Below are positions 34,389-41,710 of a stretch of DNA of 64,000 bases, in pieces. The stretch is from Klenkia taihuensis. GTDB lineage: Bacteria > Actinomycetota > Actinomycetes > Mycobacteriales > Geodermatophilaceae. Under the pieces are notes generated by a model. The model searched no databases and was not told the DNA's origin. It saw nothing but the letters and a program-made list of their open reading frames with translations. Where the stretch lies: positions 806,001 to 870,000 of the forward strand of contig NZ_FOMD01000002.1 in assembly GCF_900112525.1 (NCBI RefSeq), written 5' to 3'. Position 1 is the stretch's first letter. Each line of letters begins with the position of its first letter. Both the position numbers and the translations under genes were made by a program.

Positions 34389-35036
34389 TCAGGCCTGCAG
34401 CGCGGCGGGGTCGAGGTGCTCGACCACGGGGGCGTCCCCGAAGTCGTGACCGGCGGTGTTGGTGTTGGGGAAGGCCAGGACGCGGACGCCGGCGGCGGTC
34501 GCCGAGGCCACCCCGCCGACGTTGTCCTCGACCGCGACGGCGTCCGCGGCGTCGACGCCGAGGGTGCGCAGCGCGTGCCGGTAGGGCGCCGGGTCGGGCT
34601 TGGACTCCGCCACGACCGAGCTGTCCACGACGAGGTCGAAGTCGGCCAGCTCCAGGCCGTCCACCCCGGCGACCAGGGCGACGACGTTCTCCGGCGAGGT
34701 GGTGGTCACCAGCGCCACCGGGTCCCCGGCCTCCTTGGTGGCCCGGACGGCGTCGAGCACGCCCGGGCGGGCGGTGAGGCCGCCGCGGCCGAGGGCCTGC
34801 TGGAACAGCTCGGACTTGGTGGCGTGCACCGCGGCGGCGTCCACGGTCTCGCCGCGGTCGCGGGCGTAGGAGGCGACGCGGTCGGCGCCGCCGTTGCTGG
34901 CCAGCAGGGCGCGGTACTCGTCCTGCTCCCACCGCCAGTCCAGGCCGTGCGCGGCGAAGGCGTCGTTGAAGGCGGCGCGCTGGAGCTCGGAGGTGTCGGC
35001 GATCGTGCTGATGGACCCGAGGAGCAGGGCGGGCAC
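34389..35036 (-). CDS. HAD-fold protein lacking the catalytic aspartates, first gene of the mycosporine operon
   Basis: A 215-residue HAD subfamily IA protein. The motif I position reads LLLGSISTIADTSELQ. Where active enzymes have Asp-x-Asp it has Gly7 and Ile9, so phosphoryl transfer through the normal nucleophile is impossible. Motif II (LVTTTSPENV), the motif III lysine (ESKPDPAPY) and motif IV (VAVEDNVGG) remain, so the fold and perhaps phosphosugar binding are kept. A GTG at 35036 with GAGG upstream sets the start. The gene is 11 bp upstream of mysA. It might bind sedoheptulose phosphate, assist MysA, or act in regulation. A similar GSI(S/G)T-type variant is known to me from other HAD proteins, so this is probably not a sequencing error. 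Confidence 0.75.
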   Translation of the reverse strand: MPALLLGSISTIADTSELQRAAFNDAFAAHGLDWRWEQDEYRALLASNGGADRVASYARDRGETVDAAAVHATKSELFQQALGRGGLTARPGVLDAVRATKEAGDPVALVTTTSPENVVALVAGVDGLELADFDLVVDSSVVAESKPDPAPYRHALRTLGVDAADAVAVEDNVGGVASATAAGVRVLAFPNTNTAGHDFGDAPVVEHLDPAALQA

Positions 35037-35222
35037 GGGGACCTCGTTCCACTGGGGCCGGGCGCCTGGTCGCAGCCGCGGCAGTGCAGGGAACGTACTA
35101 TCCGTAAACAAGATTTGCGCTGGCAGGGATACGAGCCCCACTGGTCCTTCACCTGCTCGATCCCATCTCACCACCCGGCTCCCCCGGGCGCGCGCCGTGG
35201 ACCGGGGGCCACCATCGGTGCC
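35037..35222. promoter_or_regulatory. divergent promoter region of the mycosporine operon
   Basis: A 186-bp gap between the pseudo-HAD gene (minus) and the sigma-like membrane protein gene (plus). It contains the only AT-rich patch nearby (about 35093-35120). AACGTA at 35092-35097 reads TACGTT on the minus strand and is a candidate -10. Two direct repeats, GCAGGGAACG (35086-35095) and GCAGGGATACG (35123-35133), flank that patch and could be regulator sites. No sigma-factor class can be assigned. Confidence 0.4.
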
Positions 35223-36863
35223 GTGGACGTCGCCGGCACCGTGCGCGAGCACCGGGAGGCCCTGCTGGGGCCGGCGTTCCTGCTGACCGGTGACGAGCGG
35301 CTGGCCGAGGACCGGGTCGACCGTGCGCTGGCCCGGCTGGCGCCCGGTGCGGACCACGCGACGGCGGTGGCCGCGCTGGTGCGCACCCGTGCCCCCCGCG
35401 GCGCGGTCGTGCCGGCCGGCCCGGACCCGTGGTGGGTGGGCGCGGACGAGCTGGCCGCCGCCCGGGCCACCGCCGCCGTGCTCGCCGGCCTGGACGACGC
35501 CGCCCGCGCCGCGCTGGTGCTGCACCACGAGGGCGCCCCCGCCGACCCCGCCGCCCTGGCCCGCGGCCGCGCAGCGTTGATCAGGGGAGTTGATCCAGGT
35601 CCGTCGTCCCTCACCAGCTCTGGTGCAGGAGGACGGACCCCCGCGCAGGAGGACGCCGTGGCGCGGGCGCTGGACGGGTTGCTCGCCGTCCGTCGTCCCC
35701 CGGCGCGGGACGACGTCGCCGCCGTGCCGCTGGTCCGGGCGCACCGCCGGTCCCGCTGCACCCGGCCCCTGCTCGCGGTCGTCGGGCTGGTGGCCGTCGC
35801 GCTGCTCGCGGTGCTCGTCCCGGGCCCGGCCCCGACGGCCCCGCGGGGCCGCTTCGACGGCCCGACCCGCGGCTCCCTCGCCGGTGACGAGGCCGTCCGG
35901 GACGCGCTGCTCGCCGCACCCGCCGAGGGCCCCGCGACCGGCCGGCGGGAGCTGGTGCTCGCCGGCGAGCTGCTGGACCGGCGGTGGGCGCTCGTGGCCG
36001 GCCGCACCGACCGCGGCTGGACCGGGTGGTGGTCGGCCGGCCCGGCGGACGGCCCCCTCTCCCCCGTCGCCGGACCGGTGGCGCTGCCGCCGGACCGGCC
36101 CGCCGCGCTGCAGCTGGACGACGTCCTCGTGGTGGTCGCCGAGCCCGACGAGCCGGTCCAGGTGTCCACCGGCCTGGTGGTCCGCGCCGACGGCTCGGCC
36201 GGGCGCGACCCGGTCGCCCTGCCGCTCGAGGACGGCGTCGGTGTGCTGCGGCTGGCCGCACCCGACCCCGGCGGGGTGGCGGTGCAGGTCCGGGCCGGGG
36301 TGTCCGCGCTGCCGGTGCCGGTCGCCAGGGCGGGGGACGCCGACGCCCGGCCCGCCGTCCCTCCGCTGGTCCCCCTCCGCGGTGGGGACGCCGACCTCGG
36401 CGCCCGCACGGCCGCCGTGGACGCCGCCCTGGGCGCGGTGGCCGCCCCGACCGGTCAGGACCCGGCGACCCTCACCCCGCAGCTGCTGTGGGCCGGCGCC
36501 CTCCCCGGCCCGCGCGGGGGCGGGGTGGACGCCGCGGTGCTGGTCGTGCCCCAGCCCAGCGGCGCCGTGGTGGTGAGCACCGCCTGGGCCGCCCGGCTCG
36601 GGGACGGCAGCCTGCAGACCATCGGCTGCGGCACCCAGGGCTTCCCGAGCGGCACCGACCCCGCCGGGCTGGTCGTGGCGGTGCGCTGCGTGGTCGCCGA
36701 GCGCGGCACCGGGGCCGCCCGCGCCACGGTGCTGCTGACCGCCCCGACCGGCACCGTGCAGCTCCCGGACGACCGCCGGGACACCGGCCGGGTGGCGGAC
36801 CCGGCCGCCGGCTCCTCGGTGCCGGTGGGCTCCGCGGGCCCGGGCGACCTGCTGGCCGGGTGA
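35223..36863 (+). CDS. single-pass membrane protein with a sigma-factor-like N-terminal region
   Basis: A 546-residue protein not assigned to a named family. The first 40 residues (REHREALLGPAFLLTGDERL and following) resemble region 2 of SigE-type ECF sigma factors, and LDDAARAALVLHHEGA near residue 100 resembles the start of region 4. Both are degenerate, with no DNA-recognition helix. A basic patch (RAHRRSRC) precedes one transmembrane helix at about residues 180-200. The remaining 340 residues would be outside the cell and are Ala/Gly/Val/Pro-rich without a recognised domain. The GTG at 35223 is chosen by the sigma-like start. It may be a degenerate sigma fused to a sensor, or simply a divergent membrane protein. 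Confidence 0.6.
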   Translation: MDVAGTVREHREALLGPAFLLTGDERLAEDRVDRALARLAPGADHATAVAALVRTRAPRGAVVPAGPDPWWVGADELAAARATAAVLAGLDDAARAALVLHHEGAPADPAALARGRAALIRGVDPGPSSLTSSGAGGRTPAQEDAVARALDGLLAVRRPPARDDVAAVPLVRAHRRSRCTRPLLAVVGLVAVALLAVLVPGPAPTAPRGRFDGPTRGSLAGDEAVRDALLAAPAEGPATGRRELVLAGELLDRRWALVAGRTDRGWTGWWSAGPADGPLSPVAGPVALPPDRPAALQLDDVLVVVAEPDEPVQVSTGLVVRADGSAGRDPVALPLEDGVGVLRLAAPDPGGVAVQVRAGVSALPVPVARAGDADARPAVPPLVPLRGGDADLGARTAAVDAALGAVAAPTGQDPATLTPQLLWAGALPGPRGGGVDAAVLVVPQPSGAVVVSTAWAARLGDGSLQTIGCGTQGFPSGTDPAGLVVAVRCVVAERGTGAARATVLLTAPTGTVQLPDDRRDTGRVADPAAGSSVPVGSAGPGDLLAG

Positions 36864-36972
36864 GGCAGGGGTAGCGTCGGACCACCGGTCCCCACCGGGG
36901 CGTCCAACCACGGCGTCGGTCGAGGGTGCCCCGCCCTCCCCGCCAGGGCACCCGTGCCCGGGATCGAGCACC

Positions 36973-37560
36973 GTGCCGCCCACCCCGCGCGTCCGCACCG
37001 GACGCCCCCGCGACGCCGACCTGACGCAGCGCCTGCTCGACGGCGCCGTCGAGCTGGTGGCCGAGCGCGGCTACTCCCGGCTGAACCCCGAGGTGCTGGC
37101 CGCGCGCACCGGAGCGGGCAAGGCGGCCATCTACCGGCGCTGGCGGACCATGCCGGCCCTGCTCACCGACGCCCTCGACGGCGTCCGGCTGGTGCGCACA
37201 CCCCCCGACACCGGGTCGCTGCGCGGGGACCTCGCCGCGCTCCTGCACCCCTTCACCCGCTCCCCGGACGTCCTGGAGCAGGCGGTGGCCTCGGTCCTCG
37301 GCCTGGCCCACCACAGCCCCGAGCTGCGGGCGTCCCTCGACCGCGCCCTGGTCGCCCCGCTCCGCGAGGCGGTGGCCGCGGTCTGCGAGCGGGAGGCCGG
37401 GAGGGGGCGGCCGGTGGCCCCGGCCCAGCGGCACCTCATGCACCGGGTGCTGCAGGCCCTGTGGTGGGAGCGGTGCGGCGCGCTGGTGCCCCCGATGCCC
37501 GCACCGGAGGTGCTCGCCCTCGTCGACCGGGTGCTGCTGCCGTTGGTCGCAGTCCGTTGA
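36973..37560 (+). CDS. TetR-family transcriptional regulator
   Basis: A 195-residue regulator. The N-terminal TetR helix-turn-helix is clear (RLLDGAVELVAERGYSRLNPE, then GAGKAAIYRRWRTMPALLTDAL), and the C-terminal TetR_C domain is helical with a QALWWERCGALV helix. Preceded by GTG at 36973. Its stop overlaps a TTG start of the GAF-domain gene (TTGA), so the two are co-translated. A MacB-like ABC exporter follows 840 bp downstream and is a plausible target. The ligand is unknown. Confidence 0.88.
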   Translation: MPPTPRVRTGRPRDADLTQRLLDGAVELVAERGYSRLNPEVLAARTGAGKAAIYRRWRTMPALLTDALDGVRLVRTPPDTGSLRGDLAALLHPFTRSPDVLEQAVASVLGLAHHSPELRASLDRALVAPLREAVAAVCEREAGRGRPVAPAQRHLMHRVLQALWWERCGALVPPMPAPEVLALVDRVLLPLVAVR

Positions 37561-38264
37561 GCGGCCCTGCGCGCGCCTTCCGGGCCGCGCTGGCCGGGCC
37601 GGGCACCGAGGACGCCGGGCTGCTGCTCCCGGAGCGGCTGGCGCGTGCGGCCGCGCAGGCGCTGGGGGTCGACGGCGCCGGGCTGAGCCTGGAACTGCTG
37701 GCCGGGCGCCGGGTGCCGCTGGCCGCCGGCGACCCGGCCGCCGCCGAGGCCGAACGGCTGCAGTTCGCCCTCGGCGACGGCCCGTGCACCGCCGCGCACC
37801 GGGACGGCGCCCCGGTGGCCGCCGGGGCCGACGAGCTGCACGCACGGTGGCCGGTGTTCGCCCTCGAGCTGGCCGGGCGGACGCCGTTCCGCAGCGTGCT
37901 GGCGCTGCCGGTCGGCGGCGCGCTGGCCGGGTCGGTCGTGCTGGACCTCTTCGCCGCCGACCCCGCCGCGCCCGGCCCGGACCTGGTCGACGCCGCCCGC
38001 GAGGTCGCCGACGTGGCCGGCGCCGAGCTCGTCGCCGGCCTGGCCGCCGGTGCGGACGCCGTCCTCGGGGTCCCCGCGTCCCTGCGCACCGACCCGGTGC
38101 GGGCCCGCCAGCAGGTCTGGGTCGCCGTCGGCCGGCTGGCCACCGAGCGGGGCGCCAGCAGCGGGACGGCGCTGGCGGCGCTGCGCGCGCTGGCCTTCGG
38201 CCGCGGGCTGGACCTGGAGACCGCCGCCGCGCAGCTGCTCACCGGGGAGCTGCCCGCGGACTGA
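37557..38264 (+). CDS. GAF and ANTAR-like domain protein
   Basis: A 235-residue cytosolic protein. A GAF domain (about residues 20-150) contains LQFALGDGPCTAAHRDGAPVAA, the pattern common to actinobacterial GAF-ANTAR regulators. The last 60 residues (RARQQVWVAVGRLATERG, then ALAALRALAFGRG) look like an ANTAR three-helix RNA-binding domain, though weakly. ANTAR proteins act as antiterminators on nascent RNA. The only start joining it to the TetR gene is a TTG at 37557, overlapping the TetR stop. Its RNA targets are not evident here. Confidence 0.7.
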   Translation: MSGPARAFRAALAGPGTEDAGLLLPERLARAAAQALGVDGAGLSLELLAGRRVPLAAGDPAAAEAERLQFALGDGPCTAAHRDGAPVAAGADELHARWPVFALELAGRTPFRSVLALPVGGALAGSVVLDLFAADPAAPGPDLVDAAREVADVAGAELVAGLAAGADAVLGVPASLRTDPVRARQQVWVAVGRLATERGASSGTALAALRALAFGRGLDLETAAAQLLTGELPAD

Positions 38265-38405
38265 GGTCCCCCTGCGGGATGACCCCGGTCCGCCCTGGGG
38301 CGCAGCACAGCGGGCGCAGGGTCGGGACCCAGCTCCGACGCGGGAGGACGTGCTCCGCCGCGACGCTGGGTGCCGACCTGATCACCCGTGCCCGAGGAGC
38401 TCCGC

Positions 38406-39173
38406 ATGTCCGTGCCGATGATGACCGTCCCCGGCGAGGCACCGCCCACCACCGCCGCCGTCCGCGCCGCCGGCCTGCGCAAGACCTACGGCAAGGGCGA
38501 GACCGCCGTCCACGCCCTCGCCGGGGTGGACGTCGCGTTCGAGCGCGGCCGGTTCACCGCGATCATGGGCCCCTCGGGCTCGGGCAAGTCCACGCTCATG
38601 CACTGCCTGGCCGGGCTGGACACCGCCACCGCCGGTCAGGTCTGGCTGGGCGACACCGAGCTCACCCGGCTGCGCGACGAGCAGCTGACCACGCTGCGCC
38701 GCGAGCGCATCGGCTTCGTCTTCCAGGCGTTCAACCTGCTGCCGGTGCTCACCGCCGAGGAGAACATGACGCTGCCGATGCAGCTGGCCGGCCACCGCCC
38801 CGACCGGGCCTGGATGGACGACGTCGTGGCCCGGCTGGGCCTGCGCGACCGGCTCGGCCACCGGCCCTACGAGCTCTCCGGCGGCCAGCAGCAGCGCGTC
38901 GCCGTCGCCCGCGCCCTGCTCCCCCGCCCGGACGTCGTGTTCGCCGACGAGCCCACCGGCAACCTGGACTCCCGCACCGGCGCCGAGGTGCTCGGCCTGC
39001 TGCGCTCCAGCGTCCGGGAGACCGGCCAGACCGTCGTCATGGTCACCCACGACCCGGTGGCCGCCGGCTACGCCGACCGCGTGGTGCTGCTCGCCGACGG
39101 GCACCTGGCCGGCGAGGTCCACCAGCCCACCGCCGACGCCGTCATCGACGCCCTCCGCGGACTGGGGGGCTGA
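38406..39173 (+). CDS. ABC transporter ATP-binding protein (MacB/LolD type)
   Basis: A 255-residue ATPase partner of the following FtsX-like permease. Walker A MGPSGSGKST (about residue 58), Q-loop FVFQAFNLLP, signature YELSGGQQQRVAVARAL and Walker B VVFADEPTGNLDS are intact and of the MacB/LolD/FtsE subgroup, whose members drive mechanotransmission or export rather than import. The ATG at 38406 has GAGGAG 6 bp upstream; an in-frame GTG at 38388 would overlap that site and is less likely. It is separated from the permease gene by 3 bp. The substrate is unknown and may be a drug or lipid. Confidence 0.93.
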   Translation: MSVPMMTVPGEAPPTTAAVRAAGLRKTYGKGETAVHALAGVDVAFERGRFTAIMGPSGSGKSTLMHCLAGLDTATAGQVWLGDTELTRLRDEQLTTLRRERIGFVFQAFNLLPVLTAEENMTLPMQLAGHRPDRAWMDDVVARLGLRDRLGHRPYELSGGQQQRVAVARALLPRPDVVFADEPTGNLDSRTGAEVLGLLRSSVRETGQTVVMVTHDPVAAGYADRVVLLADGHLAGEVHQPTADAVIDALRGLGG

Positions 39174-39176
39174 GCC

Positions 39177-41630
39177 GTGCGCCGCGTCCTCCTCGCCCAG
39201 GTCCGGGCGAACGCCGGCCGGCTGGTCGCCTCGATGACCGCGATCGTCATCGCCGTCGCCTTCGTGGTGGCCACCCTGGTGCTCAACCAGACCGCCAAGA
39301 CCACCGTCCTGGACGCCGTGGGCGCCCAGTACACCGGCGCCGACCTGGTGCTGTCCTCCACCGAGGGCGACACCCTCGCCGACCAGGTGCCCGCCGTGGC
39401 CGCCGTCCCCGGGGTCACCGCCGTCGCCCCGCAGTGGGACACCTCGCTGCAGACCGTCCTGCCCGGCACCACCGGTGCCCGCTACGTCGCGATCGGCGCC
39501 GTCGCCGACGCCCCCGCCCTGCGCTGGCAGCAGCTGGCCGCCGGCAGCCTGCCGACGCAGCCCGGCCAGATCGCGCTGTCCGAGGGCTCCGACGTCGCCG
39601 TCGGGGACGTCGTGCCCTACACCACCTACGACGCCGACGGCTCCGAGCTCAGCGGCGACCTCACCGTCACCGGGCTGGTCGACGTCTCCGGCTCGGTCAC
39701 CGGCGGCCTGTTCACGCAGGGCTTCGTGACCCCGGAGCAGGCCCAGCAGTGGGGCGCCTGGGCCAGCGAGCTCCTGGTCACCGGCGACCCCGACCCGGTG
39801 GCGCTGCAGGCCGCGGTCACCACCCGCGCGGTCACCCTGCAGACCGGCACCGAGGCCGCCGAGTCCGCCGCCGCGGCGCTCACCGGGGACTCCGACGCCC
39901 TCGCCGTGGTGCTGCTGGTCTTCGCCACCGTCGCCGTCCTGGTGGCCGGGCTGGTCATCGCCAACACCTTCGCCGTCCTGCTGGCCCAGCGGACCCGCGA
40001 GCTGGCACTGCTGCGCTGCGTCGGCGCGACGTCGTCCCAGGTCCGCCGCAGCGTGCTGGGCGAGGCCGCGATCACCGGCCTGGCCGCCTCCGTGCTCGGC
40101 GTGCTGGCCGGCGTCGGGCTGGCCGCCGGCGTCTCGGCGCTGGCCCGGGCGCTGGACTCGCCGATCCCGCTGGCCGGGGTCTCCGTGCCGTGGGTCGCCG
40201 TCGTCGCCGGCCTGGCCGTGGGCCTGGTGACCACCGTGGTCGCCGCGCTGGCCCCGGCCCGGGCCGCCACGCGGGTGGCCCCGCTGGCCGCGCTGCGGCC
40301 GGTCGACGCCGCACCGCTGCGCTCCCGGCCTGGCGTGCTGCGGCTGGTCCTCGGCCTGCTGCTGTTCGTCCCCGGCGTGGCGCTGCTGCTGTTCGGTGCG
40401 GCCGTCGGCGAGGTCCTGCTGGCGCTGCCCGGCGGGGTGCTGAGCTTCCTCGGCGCGCTGCTGCTGGCCCAGCGGGCGATCCCGCCGGTGGTCGCGGCCG
40501 CGGGCCGGCTGCTCGGCCGCGCCGGCGGCGTCCCCGGCCGGCTGGCCGCGGGCAACGCGACCCGCAACCCCCGCCGGACGGCGGCCACCGCCACCGCGCT
40601 GGTCATCGGCGTCACCCTGACCACCGCGATGGTCGTGGGCGCGGCGTCCACCCGGGCCACCGCCGCGGCCGGGCTGGACGCCGCCTACCCCACCGACGTG
40701 GTGGTGCAGGGCTTCGGCGCGGACATGCCCGACGGCCTGGTCGGCCAGCTCACCGCCGTGGACGGCGTGCAGGCCGGCGTCGGCCTCACCTACGGCGAGG
40801 TCACCGGCCCCGACGGGCAGGTCTACGGCGTCGACGGGTTCGACGTGCCCGCCACCCTGCCGGTGCTGCGCTCGACGGTCGACGAGCCGCTGCCCGAGCT
40901 GGGCCAGGTCGTCCTGCCCCGCTACCTCGCCGACGTCTGGGGCGTCGGCGACGGCGACCCGGTCGAGCTCTCCGCCGAGGGCCGGTCGCTGACCCTGACC
41001 ACCGTGGTCGGCACCGACGACCTCAGCACGCCCCGGCTCACCGGCACCGAGCTGACCGCGCTGGTCCCCGACGCGGGCCTGGGCACGGTCTGGCTGCGGC
41101 TGGCCGACACCGCGGACACCGCGACCGCCGTGGAGGCGGTCACCGACCTGGCCGGCACCGAGGTCCCGACCGCGTTCGTCACCGGCATCGCCAGCGAGCG
41201 GGCCGCCCTGGACGACGTGCTGGACACCCTGCTGCTGGTGGTCACCGGCCTGCTGGGGGTGGCCGTGCTCATCGCGCTCATCGGGGTGGGCAACACCCTG
41301 GCGCTGTCGGTGGTGGAGCGGCGGCAGGAGAGCGGGCTGCTGCGGGCGCTGGGCCTCACCCGCCGTCAGCTGCGCGGCCTGCTGGCCTGGGAGGCCGTGC
41401 TGGTCGCCGGGGTGGCCGCGGTGCTCGGGGTGCTCCTGGGCGGCGGCTACGGCCTGGTCGGCGCCGCCTCGGTGCTGGGGGCGCTGTCGGCCGAGGGCAC
41501 GGTCATCTCGATCCCGTGGCTGCAGGTGGGCGCGATCGTCGTGGTCGCCACCGCCGCGGGGCTGCTGGCCAGCGTGCTGCCCTCCCGTCGCGCGGCCCGC
41601 ACGCCCCCGGTGGCCGCCATCGCCGGCTGA
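39177..41630 (+). CDS. FtsX-like ABC transporter permease
   Basis: An 817-residue membrane protein with two FtsX domains: an N-terminal helix, a large extracellular MacB_PCD-like region (to about residue 240), three helices, a second long extracellular region (about 500-660), and three final helices. Both FtsX blocks show the standard LAQRTRELALLRCVGATSSQVRRSVL and VVERRQESGLLRALGLTRRQLRGLLAWE signatures. The length is normal for actinobacterial DUF214-type permeases. It is coupled to the ATPase 3 bp upstream. A strong hairpin follows its stop. Confidence 0.93.
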   Translation: MRRVLLAQVRANAGRLVASMTAIVIAVAFVVATLVLNQTAKTTVLDAVGAQYTGADLVLSSTEGDTLADQVPAVAAVPGVTAVAPQWDTSLQTVLPGTTGARYVAIGAVADAPALRWQQLAAGSLPTQPGQIALSEGSDVAVGDVVPYTTYDADGSELSGDLTVTGLVDVSGSVTGGLFTQGFVTPEQAQQWGAWASELLVTGDPDPVALQAAVTTRAVTLQTGTEAAESAAAALTGDSDALAVVLLVFATVAVLVAGLVIANTFAVLLAQRTRELALLRCVGATSSQVRRSVLGEAAITGLAASVLGVLAGVGLAAGVSALARALDSPIPLAGVSVPWVAVVAGLAVGLVTTVVAALAPARAATRVAPLAALRPVDAAPLRSRPGVLRLVLGLLLFVPGVALLLFGAAVGEVLLALPGGVLSFLGALLLAQRAIPPVVAAAGRLLGRAGGVPGRLAAGNATRNPRRTAATATALVIGVTLTTAMVVGAASTRATAAAGLDAAYPTDVVVQGFGADMPDGLVGQLTAVDGVQAGVGLTYGEVTGPDGQVYGVDGFDVPATLPVLRSTVDEPLPELGQVVLPRYLADVWGVGDGDPVELSAEGRSLTLTTVVGTDDLSTPRLTGTELTALVPDAGLGTVWLRLADTADTATAVEAVTDLAGTEVPTAFVTGIASERAALDDVLDTLLLVVTGLLGVAVLIALIGVGNTLALSVVERRQESGLLRALGLTRRQLRGLLAWEAVLVAGVAAVLGVLLGGGYGLVGAASVLGALSAEGTVISIPWLQVGAIVVVATAAGLLASVLPSRRAARTPPVAAIAG

Positions 41631-41649
41631 CCCGCCGCCGTCCCCACCG

Positions 41650-41710
41650 GGCAGGGGAAGCCCTGCACCCGCTGACGAGCCTCGTCAGTGGGTGCAGGGC
41701 TTGCCCTGCC
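41650..41710. terminator. bidirectional terminator-like hairpin, copy 1 of a repeated element
   Basis: A 61-nt nearly perfect inverted repeat between convergent stops of the FtsX gene (41630) and the Kef gene (41710). Outer arms GGCAGGG/CCCTGCC and middle arms AAGCCCTGCACCC (41658-41670) / GGGTGCAGGGCTT (41690-41702) enclose a TGACGAG/CTCGTCA inner stem. The AAGCCCTGCACCC arm recurs in a similar position at 46737-46749. Confidence 0.75.
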
